Positions 9,244 to 17,700 are shown, counted from the stretch's first letter. The stretch is 45,160 nt of DNA from Marinomonas ostreistagni (GCF_016461785.1 NZ_JAEMUH010000022.1:1-45160), one strand, 5' to 3'. Program-made: numbers and translations. The notes: generated by a model not told the origin, from the letters alone.

Positions 9244-10263
9244 ATGAAATTTAACTACCGTAAACTTGCTTGTCTTGTTGCTGCCGGCGCACTATCCACT
9301 GCTGCGATGGCGGAAACTCCTATCATCGGTCTGATCACTAAGACCAACACCAACCCATTCTTCGTAAAAATGAAAGAAGGCGCTCAAGAAAAAGCCGCTG
9401 AGCTAGGTGTTGAGTTGCGTACCTTTGCTGGTCGCTACGATGGTGACAATGAAACCCAAGTACAAGCTATTGAAAACCTGATTGCGTCCGGTGCTAAAGG
9501 TATTTTGATTACGCCTAGTGACACTGCAGGGATTGTACCTACGATCGAAAAAGCACGTGAAGCGGGCTTGTTGGTGATTGCACTGGATACACCGCTTTCG
9601 CCAGCCAGTGCGGCGGATATGACGTTTGCAACAGACAACTTCAAAGCCGGTGAAATGATCGGTATGTGGGCCAAAGCGAAAATGGGCGATAAAGCGAAAG
9701 ATGCAAAAATCGCACTGTTGGATCTAAGCACAAGCCAAATTACGGTAGATGTGGCGCGTAACCAAGGTTTCTTGAAAGGCTTCGGTATTGATCTGAACGA
9801 TCCAAATCAAATGGGCGATGAAACCGACCCGCGCATCGTTGGCAACGACGTGACCCAAGGCTCAGAAGAGGGCGGTCGTCGAGCTATGGAAAACTTACTG
9901 CAAAAAGATCCAGGCGTGAACTTGGTCTACACCATCAATGAACCTGCCGCAGCGGGGGCATATGAAGCACTGAAATCTTTCGGTATGGAGAAAGACGTGC
10001 TGATCGTATCCGTTGATGGTGGCTGTCCAGGTGTGCGCAACATTGAAGACGGTGTAATCGGTGCAACGTCTATGCAATTCCCCCTAAAAATGGCTTCTGA
10101 AGGTGTCACAGCGATTGTTGAGTTCGCTAAATCTGGCGCACGTCCCGGAGCTTCTGACGGTCTAGACTTCTACGACACAGGTGTTCAGTTGATTACAGAT
10201 GAACCTGCTAAAGGTGTTGATTCTGTTACATCCAAAACAGGCCTAGCGATGTGCTGGGGCTAA
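9244..10263 (+). CDS. frcB: Periplasmic sugar-binding protein of a fructose/ribose-type ABC transporter
   Basis: Substrate-binding subunit of a CUT2-class importer. A signal peptide spans residues 1-23 (cleavage after AMA). The mature part is a type I periplasmic binding protein ([21 protein letters not shown], then [30 protein letters not shown] and [10 protein letters not shown]). It most resembles FrcB, the fructose-binding protein of the FrcBCA system, but ribose or another sugar cannot be excluded. GGAG precedes the start. It heads the frcB-frcC-frcA cluster and is separated from the permease by two stem-loops that could raise its expression over the membrane parts. Confidence 0.85.
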   Translation: MKFNYRKLACLVAAGALSTAAMAETPIIGLITKTNTNPFFVKMKEGAQEKAAELGVELRTFAGRYDGDNETQVQAIENLIASGAKGILITPSDTAGIVPTIEKAREAGLLVIALDTPLSPASAADMTFATDNFKAGEMIGMWAKAKMGDKAKDAKIALLDLSTSQITVDVARNQGFLKGFGIDLNDPNQMGDETDPRIVGNDVTQGSEEGGRRAMENLLQKDPGVNLVYTINEPAAAGAYEALKSFGMEKDVLIVSVDGGCPGVRNIEDGVIGATSMQFPLKMASEGVTAIVEFAKSGARPGASDGLDFYDTGVQLITDEPAKGVDSVTSKTGLAMCWG

Positions 10264-10284
10264 TCAAGTAAAGACTTTTCCTTG

Positions 10285-10329
10285 AAGGGACTGTTCCCTT
10301 GCGCCGCTGGCTGAGCCTTGGTCAGCGGC
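10285..10329 (+). other. Two intercistronic stem-loops between binding protein and permease
   Basis: The first hairpin pairs AAGGGA (10285-10290) with TCCCTT (10295-10300) and the second pairs GCCGCTG (10303-10309) with CAGCGGC (10323-10329). Neither is followed by a T run, so they fit 3' RNA protection of the binding-protein message, which is common in ABC operons, better than full termination. Confidence 0.5.
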
Positions 10330-10354
10330 AGTTATTCTGTCTGGAGTTAACCCT

Positions 10355-11443
10355 ATGAGTTCTGCTAACCCAAAACCGTCTGCACCGGTATTAGATCATG
10401 ATAAAGTCGCAGATCAGGCTGGCAGTGGTAGCTATGTAGCGAATTTCGAAAGTAAAGACAGTGCGCTGACACGCTTTCAGAAATTTCTTCATAAGTACCC
10501 GGTCGCAGCGCCAACCATCGTATTAGTATGCGCCATTATTGGTTTTAGTCTTTTGGTTGGAGACCGCTTCTTACATCCATTCAACTTATCCCTAGTGCTA
10601 CAGCAAGTGACTATCATTGGTGTGATCGGTGTGGCGCAAACGTTAATTATTTTGACCGCGGGGATCGATCTGTCCGTGGGGGCGATCATGGTATTAGCCT
10701 CCGTCGTGATGGGGCGTATGGCAATTGATCACGGCCTGGATGCGGGCTTTGCCTTGCTAATCGGTATCAGTGTTGGTGCCTTGGCAGGTTTGATTAACGG
10801 TACCTTGATTACCCGCTTCAAATTGCCACCATTCATTGCCACCCTAGGCTCTTGGAACGTGTTTTTTGCCTTGAACCTTTGGTACTCAAAAAGTGAGACC
10901 ATTCGTTCACAAGACATCGCCAATAACGCGCCACTGTTGCAATGGTTAGGGGAAACGATTTCATTCTTTGGTGCCCGTTTGACCTATGGCTCTCTCTTGA
11001 TGTTGGCCCTGTTTTTTGTAATTTGGTACGCCTTAAATTGGACCGCTTGGGGGCGTCATGTGTATGCCACGGGGGATGACCCTGCGGCAGCTAAGTTGGC
11101 AGGTATTCGTACTGATCGCATTCTATTGTCTGTCTATGTGTTAGCGGGCGTGGTATGTGCAATAGGTGCTTGGGTATTGATCGGTCGTATCGGTTCAGTA
11201 TCACCGCAAGCCGGTTACACCACTAACCTTGATAGTATTACGGCTGTGGTAATCGGCGGGTGTAGTTTATTTGGTGGGCGAGGCTCTATTTATGGCACGC
11301 TGATCGGGGCGCTCGTGGTGGGGGTATTCCGAAACGGTTTGGCGCTCGCCGGAGTCGATGTACTGTGGCAGGAATTCACCGTAGGTATCTTGATTATCGT
11401 CGCCGTTGGTGTCGACCAGTGGATCCGTAAGGGGACAGCATAA
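10355..11443 (+). CDS. frcC: Sugar ABC transporter permease
   Basis: Inner-membrane permease of the same CUT2-type importer. A soluble N-terminal stretch of about 50 residues precedes roughly ten hydrophobic segments. Family signatures include the ILTAGIDLSVGAI motif after the third segment, LPPFIATLG, the cytoplasmic loop NWTAWGRHVYATGDDPAAAKLAGI, which contacts the ATPase, and the GGCSLFGGRGSIYGTLIGA block. Length is 362 residues, slightly longer than RbsC because of the N-terminal extension, as in FrcC proteins. TGGAG precedes the ATG. The stop overlaps the ATPase start (TAATG), so the two are translationally coupled. Confidence 0.88.
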   Translation: MSSANPKPSAPVLDHDKVADQAGSGSYVANFESKDSALTRFQKFLHKYPVAAPTIVLVCAIIGFSLLVGDRFLHPFNLSLVLQQVTIIGVIGVAQTLIILTAGIDLSVGAIMVLASVVMGRMAIDHGLDAGFALLIGISVGALAGLINGTLITRFKLPPFIATLGSWNVFFALNLWYSKSETIRSQDIANNAPLLQWLGETISFFGARLTYGSLLMLALFFVIWYALNWTAWGRHVYATGDDPAAAKLAGIRTDRILLSVYVLAGVVCAIGAWVLIGRIGSVSPQAGYTTNLDSITAVVIGGCSLFGGRGSIYGTLIGALVVGVFRNGLALAGVDVLWQEFTVGILIIVAVGVDQWIRKGTA

Positions 11444-12237
11444 TGACAGCACATTACGATCAACAACCCGTATTACAAGCTCGTGGTTTAGTAAAACGCT
11501 ACGGTAGCGTGACCGCCATCGATCATGCTGATTTAGCGCTTTACCCTGGGGAAATCCTAGCGGTGATTGGCGATAACGGAGCGGGTAAGTCGTCCTTGAT
11601 CAAAGCTCTTTCAGGCGCATTGGTGCCCGATGAAGGTGAGATCCTATTGGATGGTCAGCCAGTTCAGTTCAACTCACCAATGCAAGCTCGTGAACTTGGC
11701 ATTGAAACCGTTTACCAGAATTTGGCCGTATCGCCAGCACTTAATATTGCCGATAACTTGTTTTTAGGACGAGAGCTTCGCAAGCCAGGTATTTTGGGTT
11801 CGGTTTTCCGTATGCTCGACAAAAAAGCCATGGAAGAGCGTGCTCAAGCGAAGATGAAAGAACTCGGTCTGATGACCATTCAAAACATCTCTCAGGCCGT
11901 TGAGTCACTTTCGGGTGGTCAGCGCCAAGGTGTGGCTGTAGCGCGTTCTGCTTTATTTGGTAGTAAAGTGGTGATTATGGATGAGCCAACTGCTGCACTC
12001 GGTGTGAAAGAGTCTCGTCGTGTCCTGAATTTGATTAAAGAAGTGCGTGACCGTGGTTTGCCGATCATCTTAATCAGTCACAACATGCCGCACGTATTTG
12101 AAGTAGCAGATCGCATTCATATTCACCGTTTAGGAAAGTGTGCAGCAACCATTACGCCTGAATCACATACTATGTCTGAAGCCGTTGCCATTATGACTGG
12201 GGCAATGGAAGTGGACGACAGCTCCGCGGCTGCGTAA
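11443..12237 (+). CDS. frcA: Sugar ABC transporter ATPase, single nucleotide-binding domain
   Basis: Energises import by the FrcBC components. Walker A is GDNGAGKSS (about 43-51), the Q-loop is in VYQNLAV, the ABC signature is LSGGQRQG, Walker B is VVIMDEPTAALG and the H-loop is LISHNM. Only one ABC domain is present (264 residues), unlike RbsA or XylG, which are double-length; this is the FrcA arrangement and would require a homodimer. It starts within the permease stop codon. An orphan binding-protein gene follows after 44 bases on the same strand. Confidence 0.9.
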   Translation: MTAHYDQQPVLQARGLVKRYGSVTAIDHADLALYPGEILAVIGDNGAGKSSLIKALSGALVPDEGEILLDGQPVQFNSPMQARELGIETVYQNLAVSPALNIADNLFLGRELRKPGILGSVFRMLDKKAMEERAQAKMKELGLMTIQNISQAVESLSGGQRQGVAVARSALFGSKVVIMDEPTAALGVKESRRVLNLIKEVRDRGLPIILISHNMPHVFEVADRIHIHRLGKCAATITPESHTMSEAVAIMTGAMEVDDSSAAA

Positions 12238-12281
12238 AGTGGCGGCTGAATAAAGTGTGTGGCGGAATCGGTGGAGTGACT

Positions 12282-13286
12282 ATGGCATGTTTATCAAACG
12301 CGCGTAATAAGGCAAAAGTGGCAGCGCCGCTTTCTGCTTACGCTTGTATGGCATCGTGCCTAAAACGCGCCTTGATCACGGCTGCCTGCATTAGCGCCTC
12401 GTGGGGAGTGTTTGCGCAGCCAGTCGTTGATCAGCCGCTACGCTCTATTGGTATGAGCGTAGCGGATCTTGGTAATCCATTTTTTGTGGAGTTGGTGGAT
12501 TCCGCTACCCGCAAAGCGAATGAGCTGAATGAAGGTGTACCGGTGGAGGTCATCGTTCGTTCGGATGCTTATGACCTGAAACGTCAGATGCGTCAACTGA
12601 ATGATTTTATTGAGCGGAAAGTTGATCTCATTATTTTAACCGCTGCGGACGAGTATAAGATTGCGCCGGTGGTGGCGAAGGCTCAGCGAGCAGGCATCAA
12701 GGTGATCGCGGTGGATGTCAACGCACACGGTGCGGATGCCACCATTACCACAGATAACGTTCAAGCGGGGATGGTTGCCTGTGAAAGGCTCGCCAAGGAA
12801 ATTGGCTATCAAGGACAGTTCGTTATTATTAATGGCGTGTCAGTTTCATCGGTGCTTGAGCGGGTTGCTGGGTGCAAATCTGCTATCAGTCGTTACCCCA
12901 ATATCACCTTGTTAAGTGATCGACTAAATGGTACCGGCAGTCGCGAAGGCGGTATGGAAGCGATGACTTATCTAATGGAAGAATATGACCATTTAGACGC
13001 TGTCTTTGCGATCAATGATCCGACCGCATACGGTGCCATGATGGCAGCGCAGCAAGCTGGCAGAAACGAGTTTGTGCTAGCCTCCGTTGATGGTTCTAAC
13101 TTTGCCATCAAAACCATTCAATACCCTAATATATGGTTAGCGACCGCCATTCAAAGGCCACAACTTATGGCGGAAAAGGCGGTAGAAATTGGCATGGCGT
13201 TGCTTAAAGGGGAGGACGTGCGCCAACGCTTTATTCTGATTCCTGCCAAGTTGGCGCAGAAGGGTGCGCAACCATCATCTAATTGA
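12282..13286 (+). CDS. Orphan RbsB-like periplasmic binding protein
   Basis: A second type I sugar-binding protein in the cluster, not required for the transporter, which already has one. The frame opens at 12255, but the ATG at 12282 has GGAG six to seven bases upstream and is preferred; a long leader ends in a signal peptide (ITAACISASWGVFA, cleavage before QPVV). The binding-protein core is intact (SIGMSVADLGNPFFVELVD, DLIILTAADEYKIAP, TTDNVQAGMVACERLA, VFAINDPTAYGAMMA, LASVDGSN). It could deliver a second sugar to the same permease or act as a sugar sensor for the hybrid kinase at 6591-9101, as TorT and LuxP do for their kinases. The sensor role is inference. Confidence 0.82.
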   Translation: MACLSNARNKAKVAAPLSAYACMASCLKRALITAACISASWGVFAQPVVDQPLRSIGMSVADLGNPFFVELVDSATRKANELNEGVPVEVIVRSDAYDLKRQMRQLNDFIERKVDLIILTAADEYKIAPVVAKAQRAGIKVIAVDVNAHGADATITTDNVQAGMVACERLAKEIGYQGQFVIINGVSVSSVLERVAGCKSAISRYPNITLLSDRLNGTGSREGGMEAMTYLMEEYDHLDAVFAINDPTAYGAMMAAQQAGRNEFVLASVDGSNFAIKTIQYPNIWLATAIQRPQLMAEKAVEIGMALLKGEDVRQRFILIPAKLAQKGAQPSSN

Positions 13287-13305
13287 AGGCTAATAGTTGG
13301 CGTTC

Positions 13306-13342
13306 TTGGCGAACCTCGTTACTCTAACGACTTAGTCGCCAA
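13306..13342 (+). promoter_or_regulatory. Nested hairpin reaching the ribosome site of the AEC permease gene
   Basis: TTGGCG (13306-13311) pairs with CGCCAA (13337-13342) and, inside it, CGTTA (13317-13321) pairs with TAACG (13325-13329). The outer right arm overlaps the first two bases of AAGGA (13341-13345), the ribosome site of the gene that starts at 13352, so folding could limit translation. Confidence 0.4.
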
Positions 13343-13351
13343 GGATGTTAT

Positions 13352-14239
13352 ATGGATACGTCGAGTCTCTTCCAACAAATCTTTAATACGGTTTTCCCAT
13401 TACTGATCATTGTTCTGATCGGGTTCTTTTACGCTCGTGTTCGGCCGACCGACATGACTGTCGCTAATCGAATCAATATGAGCGTGTTTATTCCTGCTTT
13501 GATTTTTTCAGTCATGGCCGCGAAAGACTTCCAAATACAAGCGTATCAACCCTTAATTGCTGCCTCGGCGTTCGTGGTCATCGGTTCGGGGGTTGTCGCG
13601 TGGCCGATTGCCAGATTGCTGGGCTATGAGTTTAAGACCTTTGTACCACCGATGATGTTTAATAACAGTGGTAACTTAGGTATTCCTTTGATGGTACTGG
13701 CGTTTGGTGAGTCAGCGCTGCCTATTGCTGTGGTGATGTTTTTAACCGAAAACCTGCTGCATTTTACCCTAGGGATGTACCTTCTTAATCCGAAAACCAA
13801 TTTGATGAACCTGCTGAAAATGCCGATGATCATTGCTACGGCACTAGGTGTTGTGTGGAGTGTTCAAGGGTGGAGTTTGCCGCCGTCGATCGGTACTGGG
13901 GTAGATATGCTTGGACAGATATCCATTCCATTAATGCTGTTTGCTTTGGGTGTACGAATGACCGATGTGGATTTTGGGCAGTGGCGTATTGGTGTGGTCA
14001 GTGGGTTAGTGAGCCCGTTAAGCGGTCTAATCGCGGCAATCATATTCTATTGGCTATTTGGCTTAACAGAAGAGTGGTTTGGTTATTTAATTGTCTTTGC
14101 TTGTTTACCGCCCGCGGTGTTGAATTATATGGTGGCGGAGATCTTTCAGCAGGAGCCGCAAAAGGTTGCATCCATTGTTTTACTGGGTAATTTAATGTCA
14201 TTGGTGTGCATTCCTTTGGCGCTGTATTTTGTTCTTTAG
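13352..14239 (+). CDS. AEC (auxin efflux carrier) family permease
   Basis: Integral membrane transporter of the malate permease / auxin efflux carrier superfamily. About ten hydrophobic helices arranged as two halves are visible, with the family hallmarks FNNSGNLGIPLMVLAFG in the first half and LPPAVLNYMVAEIF near the C-terminus, the unwound crossing regions of the fold. Length 295 is typical. AAGGA lies 7 bases upstream of the ATG, next to a possible hairpin. It follows the orphan binding protein by 65 bases and precedes the MscS gene by 14, so all may be one transcript. Substrate is likely a carboxylate, but nothing here fixes it. Confidence 0.85.
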   Translation: MDTSSLFQQIFNTVFPLLIIVLIGFFYARVRPTDMTVANRINMSVFIPALIFSVMAAKDFQIQAYQPLIAASAFVVIGSGVVAWPIARLLGYEFKTFVPPMMFNNSGNLGIPLMVLAFGESALPIAVVMFLTENLLHFTLGMYLLNPKTNLMNLLKMPMIIATALGVVWSVQGWSLPPSIGTGVDMLGQISIPLMLFALGVRMTDVDFGQWRIGVVSGLVSPLSGLIAAIIFYWLFGLTEEWFGYLIVFACLPPAVLNYMVAEIFQQEPQKVASIVLLGNLMSLVCIPLALYFVL

Positions 14240-14253
14240 TGGAGTTACATAGC

Positions 14254-14820
14254 ATGTTGGTGCAAATAGGTTTGCTTGCGTTATTGGTCTTGGCTTACGT
14301 CGTAGCGCTACGATTAATTTCAAAAGCCATTCACTCAGTGGGCTTACGTCGATCGTTAAATGATTTGCGGGTTAGCTTGATCTCAAAGATGGTGAATCTT
14401 GCTTTAACCGCAGTGTTTGTCTTCCTGTTTTGTGTCGTGTTGGGCGTTGGATATGGCCAATTAGCGGTCTTTTTCTCCTCTGTCTTTGCTGTGGTCGGTA
14501 TCGCATTGTTCGCACAATGGTCGATATTAAGCAATGTAACCGCCAGTCTGATTGTCTTTTTTGGCTTTCCCTATCGGGTTGGAGATTGGATAAAAGTTGT
14601 TGATAAAGATGAAGAAATTCTTGGACAAATCCATGAGATATCGGCCTTTCATGTCATCATTACACGACTGGTAGGTGATACGGTGACATACCCTAATAGT
14701 ATGATTCTGCAAAAAGGCGTCATCATATATCGTGATGAAGCGGACGCTAAGCGTCACTCTGTTCTGTATAAAGAAATATCGAAAAATGACGAAGCGGATA
14801 CAGAAATAAGTAAAAATTGA
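14254..14820 (+). CDS. Short MscS-type mechanosensitive channel
   Basis: Small-conductance mechanosensitive channel family. The frame is open from 14206, but GGAG at 14241-14244 and position after the upstream stop favour the ATG at 14254. Residues about 1-25 and 45-66 are membrane helices; the pore helix TM3 follows (about 68-100) and leads into NVTASLIVFFGFPYRVGDWIKV, the family signature at the start of the beta domain. The protein ends at 188 residues, so the large alpha/beta cytoplasmic vestibule of the 286-residue E. coli channel is missing and is replaced by a short polar tail rich in Lys, Asp and Glu. It is a minimal form; gating in response to tension is expected but not certain. Confidence 0.82.
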   Translation: MLVQIGLLALLVLAYVVALRLISKAIHSVGLRRSLNDLRVSLISKMVNLALTAVFVFLFCVVLGVGYGQLAVFFSSVFAVVGIALFAQWSILSNVTASLIVFFGFPYRVGDWIKVVDKDEEILGQIHEISAFHVIITRLVGDTVTYPNSMILQKGVIIYRDEADAKRHSVLYKEISKNDEADTEISKN

Positions 14821-14841
14821 TCAAAATTTACTCAGTCCGCG

Positions 14842-14892
14842 GAGCTTGTGGCATAATATTAGACCTCGTCTAACATTTCACACCACAAGCTC
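14842..14892. promoter_or_regulatory. Double palindrome around a putative promoter of the 91-residue gene
   Basis: GAGCTTGTGG at 14842-14851 and CCACAAGCTC at 14883-14892 are perfect reverse complements. Centred between them, TTAGAC (14859-14864) and GTCTAA (14868-14873) form a second perfect dyad. CATAAT at 14852-14857 preceded by TGG could be an extended -10 element, which would put the start of transcription inside the inner dyad. This suggests an operator for a dimeric repressor; if transcription starts further up, the same sequence would instead be a long RNA stem. Confidence 0.45.
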
Positions 14893-14906
14893 GGTAGGAG
14901 AGTTCC

Positions 14907-15182
14907 ATGAAATCCAAACCCGAAGCCCTGATCACTAAGCATCCCGGCCTCATACATAGCGACGCAATGAAAGTTAAATCCCATGTACAGCGTAATCAAG
15001 AGGACTGGGTGCTGCATACTTTGATGATTGAAGGTTATGACGTGCCGTTTCGCTTTAAGCGCCAAGGGAAATACCATTCCTTGCGAGGTGCTCGTGTGAA
15101 TCTAACTTACTATCCTGCTCAGGAATCCGTTGCGGGGATCGATATGGAAGTCATGAAGGTCGTGCGTGTGAAGCGCAGCTAA
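14907..15182 (+). CDS. Conserved-looking hypothetical protein, 91 residues
   Basis: Function not recognised. It is soluble, basic and without signal peptide or Cys: a start with several Lys and His residues, a central HTLMIEGYDVPFRFKRQGKYH, and a strand-rich end (VAGIDMEVMKVVRVKRS), resembling a small beta-barrel or SH3-like fold. TAGGAGAG sits directly upstream, and codon use resembles neighbouring genes, so it is very likely translated. The unusually structured upstream region (14842-14892) suggests tight control. It stands alone between the MscS and ion-channel genes, with gaps of 86 and 107 bases. Confidence 0.7.
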   Translation: MKSKPEALITKHPGLIHSDAMKVKSHVQRNQEDWVLHTLMIEGYDVPFRFKRQGKYHSLRGARVNLTYYPAQESVAGIDMEVMKVVRVKRS

Positions 15183-15289
15183 ACTTGCTGTAACTAAAAA
15201 AGCTCTTATCCACGGATCCTATTCCTTTCGTCATTGTCTGAAGGTACTCTTCGCTCATTGTGAGTATTTCTTAGGAGTAATATCAGGTA

Positions 15290-16108
15290 ATGACTACGGC
15301 CCGTTCTCAGTCTTGGTTCGACGTTTTTAAGCGTGTCGAACGTAGCGTTTGGTTCCAAGGCTTTATCATCAGCATCATTATTATTGCGGCCTTAACGGTA
15401 GGGGCAAAAACCTACCCACTGCCGTATTCTGTTGAGTTAGCGATTAACTATCTTGATACGCTGATCACCGTGTTTTTCCTCGCAGAAATACTCTTGCGAT
15501 TTATCACTTATGAGCGCAAACGTGAGTTTTTCAAAGATCCTTGGAACCTGTTTGATTCTGTAATCGTGATTGGTAGTTTAGTGCCGATATCCAATACCGA
15601 TATGGTGTTGGTGGCGCGTTTGTTGCGCGTATTACGAGTACTGCGACTAGTATCGATCATTCCAGATCTACGCGTTTTGATTAATGCCTTGCTAAAAGCC
15701 ATTCCGAAGATGGGCTACATCGCCTTGCTGATGTTTATCATCTTCTACATTTTTGGTGCGATGGGTTCGATCTTTTTTGAGGACATCAATGAAACGCTCT
15801 GGGGTGATATCGCCATCTCCATGTTGACCTTGTTCCGCATCGCCACGTTCGAAGATTGGACCGATGTCATGTACGAGACGATGTCCGTATACCCACTGAG
15901 CTGGATGTACTACGTGGTGTTTATCTTCTTAACCGCGTTTGTGTTCTTAAATATGATGGTGGGTGTCGTGCTAGAAGTGATGAGCCGCGAAACGTCTGCT
16001 GAAGAACAGCAGCACCAAGAGGATCATCACCAAGCCTTGGTCGAGCAAATCTCGCAACTACAGCAGCAAGTTCAGGCCCTGAGCGACAAACTGGATCGTA
16101 AGGACTAG
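15290..16108 (+). CDS. Single-domain voltage-gated cation channel (bacterial Nav/Cav type)
   Basis: Six-helix ion channel subunit expected to form a tetramer in the inner membrane. S1 begins near residue 22; S4 carries regularly spaced arginines (110, 113, 116, 119) in LVARLLRVLRVLRLV; S5 is about 140-163; the pore filter is TFEDWTD (186-192) in TLFRIATFEDWTD; S6 is about 204-230 with Asn221. The C-terminus (237-270) is a glutamine-rich coiled coil, as in bacterial sodium channels where it holds the tetramer together. Known sodium channels usually read TLESW; the extra acids here (Asp189 and Asp192) are closer to calcium-selective filters, so selectivity is open. Its stop is 7 bases from the convergent Lrp gene. 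Confidence 0.88.
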   Translation: MTTARSQSWFDVFKRVERSVWFQGFIISIIIIAALTVGAKTYPLPYSVELAINYLDTLITVFFLAEILLRFITYERKREFFKDPWNLFDSVIVIGSLVPISNTDMVLVARLLRVLRVLRLVSIIPDLRVLINALLKAIPKMGYIALLMFIIFYIFGAMGSIFFEDINETLWGDIAISMLTLFRIATFEDWTDVMYETMSVYPLSWMYYVVFIFLTAFVFLNMMVGVVLEVMSRETSAEEQQHQEDHHQALVEQISQLQQQVQALSDKLDRKD

Positions 16109-16115
16109 CAGTAGG

Positions 16116-16607
16116 CTAGTCTAAATGCAGCGTTAATCCTTGTTCTGGCAGCGGCAAAGCGGTTTTGTAGCGCACTTGCTTTAAGGCAAAGCTGGAGCGA
16201 ATGCTGGCGACACAGGGAATCTTTGAAAGGTACTGGAGGATAAACTTCTCCAGTGCTTTCATATTCGGTACGACCACACGTAATAAGTAATCCTCATCCC
16301 CTGTCATAAGATAACACTCCATCACTTCAGGGCGATCACTGATCGCTTCTTCAAAGCTCTGTAAGGCTTCTTCTACTTGTTTCTCAAGGGTAACGTGGAT
16401 AAATACGTTCAGCGTTAGACCCAGCTTCTCCGCTTCTAGCAAAGTTACCTGCTGTTTAATAAGGCCTTTCTCTTCCATGGCTTTGATACGGTTGTAGCAA
16501 GGCGTGGTGGATAAGTTAACCGCTTTGGCGAGCTCAGCGTGGGTGATGCGAGCATTTTCTTGGATTTGGTTAAGAATCAATATATCGGTTTTATCAAGCT
16601 GGCTCAT
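16116..16607 (-). CDS. Lrp/AsnC-family transcription regulator
   Basis: Feast/famine-type regulator. N-terminal helix-turn-helix (about 5-60: [20 protein letters not shown], then [20 protein letters not shown]) is followed by the RAM ligand-binding domain (about 68-150, with [20 protein letters not shown]). Length of 163 is standard. It is transcribed away from the DMT exporter gene at 16735 with a 127-base shared gap containing dyads, the usual arrangement when an Lrp-type protein controls an amino-acid exporter. It converges with the cation channel gene. Effector amino acid is unknown. Confidence 0.9.
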   Translation of the reverse strand: MSQLDKTDILILNQIQENARITHAELAKAVNLSTTPCYNRIKAMEEKGLIKQQVTLLEAEKLGLTLNVFIHVTLEKQVEEALQSFEEAISDRPEVMECYLMTGDEDYLLRVVVPNMKALEKFILQYLSKIPCVASIRSSFALKQVRYKTALPLPEQGLTLHLD

Positions 16608-16642
16608 TATATTTTCTTTAAAATTTAATTTTATAGGGTAAA

Positions 16643-16682
16643 TTTTCTCTAATTCAGAGATTTAAGAGAGATAATAGGAAAA
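16643..16682. promoter_or_regulatory. Candidate Lrp operator in the lrp-like / eamA gap
   Basis: TCTCT (16646-16650) and AGAGA (16656-16660) form a dyad around AATTC, and TTTTC at 16643-16647 faces GGAAAA further along at 16677-16682. This AT-rich, dyad-containing block lies between the divergent regulator and exporter starts, where Lrp-family proteins usually bind. Confidence 0.3.
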
Positions 16683-16734
16683 TAAAACTCGGCGGCAGAA
16701 ATTACAATGGTTAGATCAAATTTCGAGGTGATCT

Positions 16735-17700
16735 ATGCCATCTACATCCACGCAAAACTATCCTATTTCCAGTCTGAAACGCTTTCAAATTTCGTTGCCT
16801 AACCAACTGAAAATCGTCCTAATGTTTGCGTTAGCGGTCGTGGCGCTGGGTGGTAATTGGCCGGTGATGAAACTGGGGTTAGAGCATATTTCACCGCTTT
16901 GGTTTGCGGCCGTACGATTCGTGATGGGATGTGTTTGCTTATTCTCGTTGCAGGCCATTACAGGCAAGGTGAAATTACCAACGCGCAAAGACCTTCCGAT
17001 TGTCGCCAGCGTTGGCTTAGTGCAAATGATGATGTTTACTGCTCTAGGGGCGATTGCCATGTTAAGTGTTTCAGCGGGCCGTTCGGCGGTATTGGGTTAC
17101 ACCACGCCTTTGTGGGTGACGCCGATTGCTTTGTTCGTGTTGCGAGAGCGCTTTAGTACGATGCAGATTGCAGGTACTGTGATTGGGTTTGTTGGTGTAC
17201 TCATTTTGCTGAATCCTGCCACCATGGATTGGCGTGATACAGCCGTACTACAAGGCAATGCGTTACTGCTGTTTTGCTCTCTATGCTGGGCGCTGTGTAT
17301 TTTGCACCTTCGCCATCATAAAGGGGACAGTAATGCTTACCAACTGGCACCTTGGCAAATGTTGCTCGCGAGCGTTTGTCTGATTCCTTTGGCGTATTAC
17401 TTTGAAGGAAGCTTTACTGGTGACTTCAGCGCTACGTTTTGGTGGGTTATGTTGTACATGGGGCCGTTTGCGACCGCTTTTTCATTTGTGGCCATCAATG
17501 CCGCAAGCAAGCACCTTTCTTCAGCCAGTATGTCGAACGCCATGTTAGGCGTTCCTGTCACAGGATTATTGGCTTCGACAATATTCTTAGACGAAACCTT
17601 AACCCTGCCACTGGCATTGGGTGGTGCGGTGATTCTTGGCGGTATTATGTGCGTATCTTTGGCTGGCCGTGGCGCAAGCGGCCATAGCAAGAGTTTATAG
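16735..17700 (+). CDS. DMT-superfamily (EamA) exporter, first copy
   Basis: Ten-helix inner-membrane transporter of the drug/metabolite family. Two EamA repeats are visible: the first from about residue 27 (VVALGGNWPVMKLGLEHISP, then WFAAVRFVMG), the second from about 170 (LLLFCSLCWALCILHLRHH) to 312. Relatives export amino acids or metabolites. GAGGTGAT precedes the ATG. It is divergent from the Lrp-like gene, suggesting amino-acid-responsive expression. It is followed by the AT-rich islet at 17701-18894 and faces a second, clearly different EamA gene on the other side. Confidence 0.88.
   Translation: MPSTSTQNYPISSLKRFQISLPNQLKIVLMFALAVVALGGNWPVMKLGLEHISPLWFAAVRFVMGCVCLFSLQAITGKVKLPTRKDLPIVASVGLVQMMMFTALGAIAMLSVSAGRSAVLGYTTPLWVTPIALFVLRERFSTMQIAGTVIGFVGVLILLNPATMDWRDTAVLQGNALLLFCSLCWALCILHLRHHKGDSNAYQLAPWQMLLASVCLIPLAYYFEGSFTGDFSATFWWVMLYMGPFATAFSFVAINAASKHLSSASMSNAMLGVPVTGLLASTIFLDETLTLPLALGGAVILGGIMCVSLAGRGASGHSKSL

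Noticed and set aside
11443..12237. Truncated RbsA-type ATPase lacking its second domain
   Set aside because: Single-domain ATPases are normal in FrcA-type systems and the protein has all ATPase motifs and a natural end.
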